In this document: one piece after another, positions 1 to 7,817 of the stretch
Layout: each line of letters begins with the position of its first letter
How positions within the stretch are numbered: the stretch's first letter is position 1
From: an uncultured Peptococcaceae bacterium
GTDB taxonomy: Bacteria > Bacillota > Peptococcia > Peptococcales > Peptococcaceae
Length of the DNA: 18,512 nucleotides
Direction of reading: 5' to 3'
Assembly (NCBI GenBank): GCA_900553245.1
Contig: USCP01000013.1
Location: 1 to 18,512 of the forward strand
The notes under the pieces: model-generated
Database searches by the model: none
Seen by the model: the letters and a program-made list of their open reading frames with translations, nothing else
What the model was told of the DNA's origin: nothing
Position numbers and translations under genes: made by a program

Positions 1-428
1 TAGGTGCCCGAAATTTCAACACAATCAGAAAAGGTAGGAGCCAATTTAATAGCTTCAACCGCACGTTCAATGACTTGGTCCGGAGTCATCTTCAATTTGT
101 ATTCCATATGAACCGGACTGGTAGCAATAAAGGTATGGATACGAGATTTTTTCGCACCTTTCAAGGCTTCGCCGCAAGCTTCAATATCCTTTCTTGCCGC
201 ACGTGCCAAACCACATACAGTCGATTCAGTGATTGCATCTGCAATCATTTTCACCGATTCAAAATCGCCGGGAGAGGATACCGGAAAACCAGCTTCAATA
301 ACATCAACGCCTAACTTTTCAAGCTGACGGGCAACTGCCAATTTCTCAGTCAAATTCATACTGCAACCTGGAGATTGTTCGCCATCACGCAAGGTGGTAT
401 CAAAAATGATTACTCTATTTTTATTCAT
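1..428 (-). CDS. leuA: 2-isopropylmalate synthase, N-terminal part (cut by window edge)
   Basis: First committed enzyme of leucine biosynthesis: condenses acetyl-CoA with 2-ketoisovalerate to give 2-isopropylmalate, in the cytoplasm. About 142 codons are visible; the rest lies beyond base 1. The protein opens with the DRE-TIM metallolyase motif DTTLRDGEQSPG (residues 10-21), which carries the metal-binding Asp and catalytic Arg, followed by the AGFPVSSPGDF segment typical of LeuA and homocitrate-type synthases. The ATG at 426-428 is preceded by AAAGGA at a suitable distance. The gene sits directly behind a leucine-type T-box leader, which supports LeuA over homocitrate or citramalate synthase, although those relatives share the same N-terminal motifs. 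Regulation is therefore expected to be by uncharged leucine tRNA. Confidence 0.93.
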   Translation of the reverse strand, partial: MNKNRVIIFDTTLRDGEQSPGCSMNLTEKLAVARQLEKLGVDVIEAGFPVSSPGDFESVKMIADAITESTVCGLARAARKDIEACGEALKGAKKSRIHTFIATSPVHMEYKLKMTPDQVIERAVEAIKLAPTFSDCVEISGT

Positions 429-695
429 GTTACTGCATCCTTTCAATAAAAAAATGCCCTTTTCGTCTCTAAATTTAGAGACGAAAAGGGCATTGATTTC
501 CGCGGTACCACTCTATTTGCCATATCAAAAAATAATATGACCACTCTCATTGATAACGGTAATGAACCGGCATATCTATGCAAACTCAAAGGCGAGTTCG
601 GGAATTAATCGTCCACACTTTTCACCAACCAGTGTTTCTCTCTGACAAAGCCTTCCGTACTACTCCTCATCAACGTTTTATTCTTTATTATTTGA
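429..695 (-). ncRNA. T-box riboswitch leader, leucine-specific, upstream of leuA
   Basis: Untranslated leader of about 265 nt read on the minus strand. It contains the near-invariant T-box AGAGTGGTACCGCGG (plus-strand 500-514), a Stem I region with an AGAGAG segment and a GGTTGGTGAAA apical segment (about 615-645), and a specifier region reading GAACTCGCC in which the codon CTC (594-596) encodes leucine. The complementary CGTCTCT (477-483) can pair with AGAG of the T-box to form the antiterminator, and the same bases form the 5' arm of the terminator at 454-493. In T-box systems, uncharged cognate tRNA binds specifier and antiterminator and permits read-through. The specifier choice is by alignment from memory and by agreement with leuA. 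Confidence 0.93.
448..493 (-). terminator. T-box intrinsic terminator (attenuator) before leuA
   Basis: A perfect 20+20 inverted repeat (454-493) with arms ATGCCCTTTTCGTCTC and complement is followed on the minus strand by a run of seven T (454-448). It lies between the T-box sequence and the leuA ribosome binding site, so it is the regulated attenuator. No other terminator follows glmS, so it probably also ends transcripts from the glmS operon. Confidence 0.95.
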
Positions 696-700
696 TATTT

Positions 701-729
701 ATAATAAGTGGAAGAATTTTGTTTGTCAA
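701..729 (-). promoter_or_regulatory. Sigma-70 type promoter of the leuA T-box leader
   Basis: On the minus strand TTGACA (724-729), a perfect -35 box, is followed after 17 bases by TATTAT (701-706), five of six matches to the -10 box. The expected start of transcription is near 694, which gives a leader of normal T-box length. The promoter begins six bases after the glmS stop codon. Confidence 0.85.
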
Positions 730-735
730 GAAAAA

Positions 736-2589
736 TTATTCAACAGTCACACTTTTTGCCAAGTTACGTGGCTTATCGATGTTGCAGCCACGTTCCAAAG
801 CTGTAAAGTACGCAATCAATTGAAGAGGAATAGCCGCTAGTACGGGTGCGATAAAATCAGGGCATTCCGGAATTTCAATGATGTGATCAATTTTTTCACT
901 GACATTCTTTTGACCTTCTTGAACCACAGCCAATACCTTTGCATTACTAATATTACCGTTTTGATCGGTCATACGAGAAATCATTTCCTCTGTGTTGCTC
1001 ATGGTCTTATCAAAAGTTTTCTTTTGAAGCGCAACAGTAATAACAGGCGTTTCGGAACTGATAAGAGCCAATGTCCCATGTTTTAATTCGCCTGCAGCGT
1101 ATGCTTCGGCATGAATATAAGAGATTTCTTTCAGTTTCAAAGCGCCTTCTTGAGCAATTGCCCAGTCCATGCCACGACCGATATAGAAAATATCATTAAC
1201 ATTGACATATTCCTTAGCAATTTCAACAATTTGAGAGACACGTTCTTGGCTTAATAATTCTGCAGCTTGCTCCGGCAACTTTTCCAGCGCACGCAGCATA
1301 GGCTCATGTTCACTCAAATGAATACGTTCAGATACATCGCCAAGATAGAAGCCGATAATATAAAGGGCAATCAACATAGATGTATATGCTTTGGTGGATG
1401 CAACAGAAATTTCTGGACCAGCCCATAAATATACAACCATATCAGATTCACGCGCAATAGAACTGCCAACAACATTGGTAATTGCAAGCACAGTGGCACC
1501 GGAAGCTTTTGCTTCACGCGCACCTTCTAAGGTATCTGCTGTTTCACCGGATTGGCTAATAACAATCACCAATGTATGCTCATCCATCATCGGTTCGCGA
1601 TAACGGAATTCGGAAGCCACTTCTACAAACACAGGGATTTTTAATGTTTTTTCCAAAATGGTTTTGCCTACTAGACCAGCATGATACGCAGTGCCGCAAG
1701 CAACAATATAAACCTGACGCCATTTGCAGACATCTTCTTTTGTCAGATTTATTCCTTCCAATTCAATATGGTCTGCATGAATACGACCGCTCAATACTTG
1801 CTTAAAAGTTTCAATTTGTTCGTAAATTTCCTTAATCATAAAGTGCGGATAGCCGCCCTTTTCTGCAGATTGTGCATCCCACTCAATTTCATCAACAATT
1901 GGGTTCTGCACATTCCCAGCTAAATCCGTTACAACCACTCGGTCAGCATACACTTGTGCAATTTCTCCAGATTCCAAATATATGCAACGACGAGTATATT
2001 GCAACATTGCAGGAACATCAGAAGCAACAATATTTTCACCATCACCTAATCCAATGACAAGCGGACTATTCTTTCGTGAAACAATGATTTGGTCTGGATG
2101 GTCACTACACATAACAACAAGCGCATAAGACCCCGTAATCACTGCTAAGGTTCTTTGAACCGCACTATAAAAATCTCCTTGATAGAAAAGTTCAATTAAA
2201 TGTGCCACAACTTCAGTATCGGTTTCAGATTTAAACGTGTGACCTTGAAGATAAGTTTCCTTAAGGTATTGGTAATTTTCAATGATTCCGTTATGAACAA
2301 CTGCAATTTTACCTTCTGGACCAAGATGCGGATGCGCATTTTTATCAGAAGGCTGACCATGTGTCGCCCAGCGTGTATGGCCAATACCAAGATGTCCTTC
2401 AAGAGGACAGGTTTTCAGAACATCACTCAAGTTGTGAAGTTCGCCTTTTCTCTTTTCGAGTTTAATTTTATGATCATTCAATACTGCAATACCGGCAGAA
2501 TCATAGCCACGATATTCGAGCTTTTCTAAACCACTAAGCAATACGTCCTGTGCTTCTCTGGGGCCAATGTATCCAACAATTCCGCACAT
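736..2589 (-). CDS. glmS: Glutamine-fructose-6-phosphate aminotransferase (isomerizing)
   Basis: Makes glucosamine-6-phosphate from fructose-6-phosphate and glutamine, the entry step to UDP-GlcNAc for peptidoglycan. Length 617 aa is normal for the family. Domains in order: an N-terminal glutamine amidotransferase domain with the catalytic Cys2 (MCGIVGYIG) and HTRWATHG (71-78), then two SIS sugar-isomerase domains, the first with SQSGET (345-350). The C-terminus ends in KSVTVE, the conserved tail of complete GlmS proteins. The ATG at 2589 has a strong AGGAGGAG site. It follows scpB after only 20 bases, so it is probably co-transcribed with scpAB; that spacing leaves no room for a glmS ribozyme. 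Confidence 0.98.
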   Translation of the reverse strand: MCGIVGYIGPREAQDVLLSGLEKLEYRGYDSAGIAVLNDHKIKLEKRKGELHNLSDVLKTCPLEGHLGIGHTRWATHGQPSDKNAHPHLGPEGKIAVVHNGIIENYQYLKETYLQGHTFKSETDTEVVAHLIELFYQGDFYSAVQRTLAVITGSYALVVMCSDHPDQIIVSRKNSPLVIGLGDGENIVASDVPAMLQYTRRCIYLESGEIAQVYADRVVVTDLAGNVQNPIVDEIEWDAQSAEKGGYPHFMIKEIYEQIETFKQVLSGRIHADHIELEGINLTKEDVCKWRQVYIVACGTAYHAGLVGKTILEKTLKIPVFVEVASEFRYREPMMDEHTLVIVISQSGETADTLEGAREAKASGATVLAITNVVGSSIARESDMVVYLWAGPEISVASTKAYTSMLIALYIIGFYLGDVSERIHLSEHEPMLRALEKLPEQAAELLSQERVSQIVEIAKEYVNVNDIFYIGRGMDWAIAQEGALKLKEISYIHAEAYAAGELKHGTLALISSETPVITVALQKKTFDKTMSNTEEMISRMTDQNGNISNAKVLAVVQEGQKNVSEKIDHIIEIPECPDFIAPVLAAIPLQLIAYFTALERGCNIDKPRNLAKSVTVE

Positions 2590-2609
2590 TTGAACTCCTC
2601 CTACACCAT

Positions 2610-3182
2610 TTATTCATTATCGATAATGCCTTCATTAAGAAGGTCATCGGTTATTTCAAAATTAAAATTTTGGCATTCTTCAAATTTAGGTAAATCTTCA
2701 ATCTGATTCACCCCGAATGCCACCAAAAAAGCAACCGTAGTTCCAAAAACCACCGGACGCCCCGGTTGGTCTAAACGCCCCTTTTCTTCCACTAATCCAC
2801 GTACAATCAGTTGCTGAATTGGGCCATCGGATTTTACACCTCGAATCAATTCTATTTGACTTCGTGTTACCGGTTGTTTATACGCAATAATTGCCAATGT
2901 TTCATATGCAGCATTTGATAACTTCGTTTTTTTCTCAGAAAAAACTCTATTAATATATGGCTCTACAGCAGGTGCTGTAAAAAATTGATAGCCACCGCCT
3001 ACTTTTCTGAGCACGATTCCTTTATCTGATTGCGAATATTCTTCTTCCAGCATGGCGATAATCTCGCGGACACCACTTTCATCGATTTCCATAATTTTTG
3101 CTAACTCGGCAGAACTCATGGGTGCATCCGCCATAAACAATAGCCCTTCTACAATTGCTTTATATGATAAATCTATGAGCAT
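2610..3182 (-). CDS. scpB: Segregation and condensation protein B
   Basis: ScpB is the winged-helix kleisin-associated subunit of the bacterial SMC-ScpAB condensin complex, acting on the nucleoid in chromosome segregation. With this start the protein is 190 aa, usual for the family. It begins MLIDLSYKAIVEGLLF, and carries the conserved segment ETLAIIAYKQPVTRSQIE with IRGV and the later GRPVVFGTT, all typical of ScpB. An in-frame upstream start at 3215 would add 11 residues lying inside scpA; the ATG at 3180-3182 was preferred because it has TAGGAG six bases upstream. The scpA stop codon TAG is embedded in that ribosome binding site, so the two genes are probably translationally coupled. Confidence 0.95.
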   Translation of the reverse strand: MLIDLSYKAIVEGLLFMADAPMSSAELAKIMEIDESGVREIIAMLEEEYSQSDKGIVLRKVGGGYQFFTAPAVEPYINRVFSEKKTKLSNAAYETLAIIAYKQPVTRSQIELIRGVKSDGPIQQLIVRGLVEEKGRLDQPGRPVVFGTTVAFLVAFGVNQIEDLPKFEECQNFNFEITDDLLNEGIIDNE

Positions 3183-3190
3183 TGATACTC

Positions 3191-3910
3191 CTATACTGCT
3201 ACCCGTTGCAACCAAATGTCCCCAAACATTTCATGTTGAACTGCAACAATTTCATTTCTTCTAATGCATTCCAACAGCGCTAAAAAGAAGGTAATCATCT
3301 CATCAACACTTTGACAATTTTTTAGGACCGTCTGAAATGTAGGATAAGATGATTCTTGGCAAAAAGCCAAGAGTTTTTCTTCTAAAGCCTCAATTGAAAA
3401 GCTCATTTTTTCAACAACCATCACCTGTGATTTTTCTTTAGAATAATCCTCCAATAGCTTAAAAGCATTATAAAGGATATTCACATCAAGACCCTTGGGC
3501 GGCTCTATTTTCTTGTATTTTGCGGTCAAAGTTTTCATATCAATCGGTCTTGCATAAAACTTTGATGCGCTAATTTGAATCTCCTCAAGATCATGTGACA
3601 GGTTTTTGAAAAATTTATAAGCTACGATTTGATCGACCAACGCATTACGTGGGTCCTCTTCATCTTGTTCGTTTCTTCGCTTTGGCAAAAGCATTTTTAT
3701 TTTAATACGAATCAACTGAGAAGCCATCAATAAAAAATGGCTAGCTATTTCTAAATTCATGCTCTTTGCATCTTCAAGATACATCAAATATTGCTGTGTT
3801 AGGTTACTAATGGGAATATCATAGATGTCAATGCGATTTTTTTCAATTAAATGCATTAACAAATCCATCGGTCCGTCGAAATGGTCCAAATGAAATTCCA
3901 ATATATTCAC
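3191..3910 (-). CDS. scpA: Segregation and condensation protein A (kleisin)
   Basis: ScpA is the kleisin that bridges the SMC heads and binds ScpB in condensin. The protein is 239 aa, within the usual range. The N-terminus FHLDHFDGPMDLLMHLI followed by IDIYDIPISNLTQQYL is the family signature; the C-terminal part (about 175-235) has the helical/winged region VTFFLALLECIRR-like, here MITFFLALLECIRRNE. The start is GTG (3908-3910) with GAGAGGGTGGG upstream, not a strong site. An extended -10 promoter lies 34-42 bases upstream. It is the first gene of an apparent scpA-scpB-glmS operon. Confidence 0.95.
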   Translation of the reverse strand: MNILEFHLDHFDGPMDLLMHLIEKNRIDIYDIPISNLTQQYLMYLEDAKSMNLEIASHFLLMASQLIRIKIKMLLPKRRNEQDEEDPRNALVDQIVAYKFFKNLSHDLEEIQISASKFYARPIDMKTLTAKYKKIEPPKGLDVNILYNAFKLLEDYSKEKSQVMVVEKMSFSIEALEEKLLAFCQESSYPTFQTVLKNCQSVDEMITFFLALLECIRRNEIVAVQHEMFGDIWLQRVAV

Positions 3911-3943
3911 ATTCCCACCCTCTCAATATTAGGCATTGAATTT

Positions 3944-3952
3944 ATTATAACA
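3944..3952 (-). promoter_or_regulatory. Extended -10 promoter for scpA-scpB-glmS
   Basis: The minus strand reads TGTTATAAT, a perfect -10 box with the TGn extension. No good -35 box is seen at 16-18 bases, which is tolerated with an extended -10. It lies in the 68-base gap between the ABC ATPase gene and scpA. No terminator is visible in this gap, so some read-through from the upstream genes is possible. Confidence 0.65.
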
Positions 3953-3978
3953 TACTATTCTACCAAGATGAAACAATT

Positions 3979-4761
3979 CTATTTATCGCTCTGAAGTGAC
4001 AAATAGAAACGATTTTTATGTTTGAACACTTCCACATCTTCGCCATAAAAGTCGGACAGGTTATCATATTGAATCATATCTTCAATATTGCCCTTTGAAT
4101 GCACTTGCCCATTCTTAAGCAATAATGCTTTTTTGAAGACCGGAAGAATTTCATCAGTATTATGCGTTACCAAGATAAACGTAATATCATTATTAGCCAA
4201 TTCTTCTATAGTGCGCTCCATATCACGACGCGCAAAAATATCCAAACCGTTAAATGCTTCGTCGAAAATAATAATATCCGGTTCATTCATCAATGCGCGC
4301 CCAATCAAAACCTTTTGTTTTTCACCTTGACTAAGCATGCCATATTTACGGTCGGCTATATGTCGCATTTTTAGCAGATCGAGGATTTCATTTGCACGCG
4401 CTACATCTGCATCATCCACTTTTTCCCATAACCCCAAAGAGGCAAATTTACCACTAAGAACAATATGGAGCGGATAGTCGTTCGTAGGGATAAATTGCGA
4501 TAAAGCAGAACTTACCCATCCAATACGCTTGCGCAACTCAACAATAGATGAATGCCCAAATTCAAATTCTAGCACTTTGACATGACCATTAGACGGAAAA
4601 ATATAGCCATTTACCATATTCAAGGTTGTGGTTTTTCCGGAACCATTAGGTCCTAAAATCACCCAATGTTCGCCACGTTTTACGTGCCAAGACACATTTT
4701 TGAGAATATACTTTCCATCTCTAATGTAATCTACGCTATCCAAACTGATGATTTCTTCCAT
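3979..4761 (-). CDS. Stand-alone ABC ATPase, YlmA/ModF-like
   Basis: A soluble ATP-binding cassette protein of 260 aa with the chosen start. Visible motifs: Walker A GPNGSGKT (37-44), signature LSQGE (143-147), Walker B IIIFDE (163-168), D-loop NGLD, and H-loop His200 (VTHNTDE). The segment IGWVSSALSQF replaces the usual Q-loop pattern with serines, as I recall from YlmA-type proteins. No membrane-spanning partner or binding protein gene is adjacent, so the substrate cannot be stated; it may be an orphan cassette or serve a permease elsewhere. An upstream in-frame TTG (4779) and ATG (4776) lack a ribosome binding site; the ATG at 4761 has GGAG nine bases ahead and was chosen. It follows gpsA closely and is probably in its operon. 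Confidence 0.85.
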   Translation of the reverse strand: MEEIISLDSVDYIRDGKYILKNVSWHVKRGEHWVILGPNGSGKTTTLNMVNGYIFPSNGHVKVLEFEFGHSSIVELRKRIGWVSSALSQFIPTNDYPLHIVLSGKFASLGLWEKVDDADVARANEILDLLKMRHIADRKYGMLSQGEKQKVLIGRALMNEPDIIIFDEAFNGLDIFARRDMERTIEELANNDITFILVTHNTDEILPVFKKALLLKNGQVHSKGNIEDMIQYDNLSDFYGEDVEVFKHKNRFYLSLQSDK

Positions 4762-4781
4762 AATCGTTTTCTCCATCAAAA

Positions 4782-5804
4782 TTAGTTATTCACGTTTGTA
4801 AAATCGTCATGCTCTCCTTTTTTAGAACGAGTCATCAACGTTTTTGTACATTCATTGACATCACCATGTTCAAAAAGGACATGATACATTTGCTCTAAAA
4901 TAGGCATTTCAATGTGACGTTCCTTTGCTAATGCGTACGCAGCTTTCGTAGTGGCAACACCTTCTACGACCATCCCCATGTTAGCGAGCACTTCTTCTAA
5001 AGGTTTCCCTTCACCCAACATAATGCCTGCACGACGATTTCTACTATGTTGAGATGTACAAGTTACGATCAAATCACCTACACCTGTCAAACCTAAAAAA
5101 GTATACGCTTCCGCACCAAGAGCAACACCAAGACGTGTAATCTCTGCAAGACCACGTGTCATCAACGCAGCCCGCGCATTATCACCATATCCCAAACCAA
5201 TCGTCATCCCAATGGCAAGGGCGATGATATTTTTCAACGCACCGCCTAATTCTACACCAATCACATCATTGCCCGTATAGACACGCACATTATCATTCAT
5301 AAAAATATTCTGCACGTTTTCCGCTGCATTTTGATTAGATGAAGCAGCAACTAACGCAGTTGGCATATTTTTCCCAAATTCTTCAGCATGGCTAGGACCG
5401 TAAAGAACAACATAACGTTCAGAACTATCACCAAGCACCTCATTATAAATTTCATGCACGCATTTTCCGGTGCTAGTCTCAATCCCCTTTGCAACATTTA
5501 TAAGAATTCCATTTGATTGAACAAACTCTTCCTTATGATCTTGTAACAATTGTCGTTGGGTTTGAGTTGGGACACTCACAAGCAAAAAATCATATTCATT
5601 TAACTTAGGCCAATCGCTTGTAATAATTAGCTTATCATGCAATGGGATACCTGGAAGATATTTTTTGTTTTCACGCACTGCAGCAACTTCCGCCATTTGC
5701 TCAACATTTCTGCCCCATAATAGGACATCATTACCATTAACAGCAAGCACCTGCGCGAGCGCGGTTCCCCAGCTTCCAGCCCCTAAGACTGCAACTTTAG
5801 CCAC
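4782..5804 (-). CDS. gpsA: Glycerol-3-phosphate dehydrogenase [NAD(P)+]
   Basis: Reduces dihydroxyacetone phosphate to sn-glycerol-3-phosphate, the backbone for phospholipids. At 340 aa it is of usual length. The N-terminal Rossmann motif GAGSWG is at 8-13; INVAKGIE with Lys106, the GPSHAEE segment (136-142) and GGALKN with Lys191 correspond to the conserved active-site regions of GpsA. The C-terminal helical domain is complete. The start is GTG (5802-5804) with AAAGGAG upstream that overlaps the end of plsY. The pair plsY-gpsA makes functional sense: GpsA makes the acceptor that PlsY acylates. Confidence 0.97.
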   Translation of the reverse strand: MAKVAVLGAGSWGTALAQVLAVNGNDVLLWGRNVEQMAEVAAVRENKKYLPGIPLHDKLIITSDWPKLNEYDFLLVSVPTQTQRQLLQDHKEEFVQSNGILINVAKGIETSTGKCVHEIYNEVLGDSSERYVVLYGPSHAEEFGKNMPTALVAASSNQNAAENVQNIFMNDNVRVYTGNDVIGVELGGALKNIIALAIGMTIGLGYGDNARAALMTRGLAEITRLGVALGAEAYTFLGLTGVGDLIVTCTSQHSRNRRAGIMLGEGKPLEEVLANMGMVVEGVATTKAAYALAKERHIEMPILEQMYHVLFEHGDVNECTKTLMTRSKKGEHDDFTNVNN

Positions 5805-5810
5805 GACTAA

Positions 5811-6410
5811 TCAGCTCCTTTTCGCGCCAATTTTATTTTCAGTACCATTTAACAGTCTTTTGATATTTCCTCGGTGTAACCAAATGACGTACGCCGCAAT
5901 GACTGCTACAGTACCTACAACAATCGAAGATTGATGGTCTAAGTATAAGAAAAATGGACATAACCCTGCTACAATAATGGACCCCAGTGACATATATTTG
6001 GTAATTCCTACGATAATTAACACAATAATTACCAATGCCGCCAATGTTAACGGTGAAATATATACCAAGGCACCTGCAGCGGTTGCAATCCCTTTACCTC
6101 CCTTAAAATGGAGCATATAGCTAAAAGAATGGCCTATAATCACCGTCACGAAAGCAACCATCATGCCGATATCACCATCAACTTGAGCACCAATCCATAC
6201 TGCTAAAAAGCCTTTGAATGCATCTCCCATTAGTACCAGCAAAGCTGTTTTCATACCTAAGGTACGCCAAGCATTGGTAAATCCAGGATTACCACTGCCT
6301 TCTTCTAAAATGTTCACGCCCTTCATACGTGCTACAATCCATCCAAAAGATAGGCCACCCAGTAAATAGGAGATGACAATAATACATACGATTTTAATGA
6401 GAGAACTCAT
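5811..6410 (-). CDS. plsY: Acyl-phosphate:glycerol-3-phosphate acyltransferase, membrane protein
   Basis: Transfers an acyl group from acyl-phosphate to glycerol-3-phosphate, giving lysophosphatidic acid; an integral membrane enzyme. At 199 aa it is of usual length, with several hydrophobic segments (about 4-25, 54-74, 82-98, 110-140, 143-178). The three family motifs are visible: GSGNPGFTN (38-46, usually GATN), KGGKGIAT (103-110, preceded by His94), and HRGNIKRLL (179-187). The usual HxFPxF is here HSFSYM, a mild deviation. The ATG at 6410 lies nine bases after der; its ribosome binding site is weak or distant (GAGGA), so coupling to der translation is likely. Confidence 0.96.
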   Translation of the reverse strand: MSSLIKIVCIIVISYLLGGLSFGWIVARMKGVNILEEGSGNPGFTNAWRTLGMKTALLVLMGDAFKGFLAVWIGAQVDGDIGMMVAFVTVIIGHSFSYMLHFKGGKGIATAAGALVYISPLTLAALVIIVLIIVGITKYMSLGSIIVAGLCPFFLYLDHQSSIVVGTVAVIAAYVIWLHRGNIKRLLNGTENKIGAKRS

Positions 6411-6419
6411 CTCAATTCA

Positions 6420-7739
6420 CTATTCCTCTTTTTTGTTTTTCAATACCAATCGAATGGTTGTCCCTTCAAAAACAAAGTGTTTTCGAATACAGTTTTCAAG
6501 ATAACGCAGATAAGAGAAGTGCATCAATTCTGCATCATTAACAAACAACGCAAAAGTTGGAGGCGCAACGTCAACTTGGGTTGCATAGAATATTTTAAGA
6601 CGCTTCCCTTTATCAGTTGGTGGTGGATTTTTAAGTACCGCATCACGAACAATCTCATTAACCAAACTGGTTGGAAGTCGTACCATTCGTGTTTCAGCAA
6701 CATTTTTCACCAAATCGATAATTTTAGTTACACGTTGGCGGGTCAAAGCAGAAACGAAAATAATCGGCGCATAGGACATAAACAACAATTGACTCTTAAT
6801 ACGCTCTGTAAATTCATTCATGGTCTTATCATCTTTTTCAATTAAATCCCATTTATTGACAACAATGATTAAACCTTTACCTTGTTCATGAACATAACCT
6901 GCAATTTTCTTATCTTGTTCGATAAGGCCCTCTTCTGCATCAATGACAAAAAGCGCCACGTCACAACGATCAACCGCACGCAAAGAACGCATTACGCTAT
7001 AACGTTCGGTAGCCATGTCAATTTTATTGCGCTTGCGCATCCCCGCAGTATCTACAATAACGTATTCTTCTCCATTATGTTTAAATGAAGAGTCAATAGC
7101 ATCACGTGTAGTTCCAGCAACGTTACTCACGATGGAGCGATCTTCGCCGATAATTGCATTGGTCAAAGAAGACTTCCCTACATTCGGACGACCAACCACA
7201 GCAATATGCACTCGGTCATCATCCTCTTCAAGCGTCTCTGGCAATCGTTCTAGATGTTCATGCACTAAATCCAAAAGATCGCCGGTATTCGTCCCATGAG
7301 ACGCTGCAACGGGAATAAGCTCATCCATCCCTAGGGAATAGAATTCGTAGACGTCTGTTAAGTCATCAAATCTTTCAACTTTATTGACAACAAGAATAAT
7401 ATCCTTCCCAGAACGACGTAACATTTGAGAAACTTCCTGGTCATCAGTTGTAATACCTGTGGTCACATCAACCACATATAAAATCAAGTCAGCTTCATCA
7501 ATTGCAATTTCTGCTTGGAAGCGCACATTTTTGAGAATTTCATCGTTACTTTTTAATTCAATACCGCCGGTGTCGATAAGAGTAAAGGTTTTCCCGTTCC
7601 ACGTGACATCCTCATAAAGACGATCTCGTGTAACACCGGCAAAATCATCGACAATGGCACGTTTTGTATGCGTTAAGCGATTGAATAATGTAGATTTCCC
7701 AACATTTGCTCGCCCAACGATTGCTACAACAGGTTTCAT
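6420..7739 (-). CDS. der: Ribosome biogenesis GTPase Der (EngA)
   Basis: Essential tandem GTPase acting in 50S subunit maturation. At 439 aa it has the family's usual length. G domain 1: P-loop GRANVGKST (9-17; usually GRPN), DTGG (56-59), NKVE (119-122, where NKxD is the general rule). G domain 2: GRPNVGKSS (183-191), DTAGMRKR (230-237), NKWD (295-298). The C-terminal KH-like domain spans roughly 355-435. The ATG at 7739 has AAAGGAG at good spacing. A strong hairpin lies 27 bases upstream of the start, between der and the GCS2 gene. Confidence 0.98.
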   Translation of the reverse strand: MKPVVAIVGRANVGKSTLFNRLTHTKRAIVDDFAGVTRDRLYEDVTWNGKTFTLIDTGGIELKSNDEILKNVRFQAEIAIDEADLILYVVDVTTGITTDDQEVSQMLRRSGKDIILVVNKVERFDDLTDVYEFYSLGMDELIPVAASHGTNTGDLLDLVHEHLERLPETLEEDDDRVHIAVVGRPNVGKSSLTNAIIGEDRSIVSNVAGTTRDAIDSSFKHNGEEYVIVDTAGMRKRNKIDMATERYSVMRSLRAVDRCDVALFVIDAEEGLIEQDKKIAGYVHEQGKGLIIVVNKWDLIEKDDKTMNEFTERIKSQLLFMSYAPIIFVSALTRQRVTKIIDLVKNVAETRMVRLPTSLVNEIVRDAVLKNPPPTDKGKRLKIFYATQVDVAPPTFALFVNDAELMHFSYLRYLENCIRKHFVFEGTTIRLVLKNKKEE

Positions 7740-7756
7740 CTAATACTCCTTTCACT

Positions 7757-7817
7757 AATGCGAAACGACAGCTTGAAAAACAAGCTGTCGCTCGAACGCC
7801 CATCGAAATTACGCATT
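7757..7817 (-). repeat. Hairpin between the GCS2 gene and der (possible attenuator or weak terminator)
   Basis: A perfect 10-bp stem, CGACAGCTTG and its complement, surrounds a 5-nt loop at 7766-7790. On the minus strand only TTT follows, so termination would be weak. An outer pair AATGCG/CGCATT (7812-7817 and 7757-7762) flanks it and includes part of the end of the GCS2 gene. It may lower or process transcription into der, or protect the mRNA end. Confidence 0.6.

Noticed and set aside
75..823. Plus-strand open frames across leuA and its leader
   Set aside because: They run antisense to leuA or through T-box RNA elements, have no ribosome binding site that I can see, and encode no recognisable protein.
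2590..2609. glmS ribozyme upstream of glmS
   Set aside because: Only 20 bases separate scpB and glmS, and they hold just the ribosome binding site; the ribozyme needs far more space.
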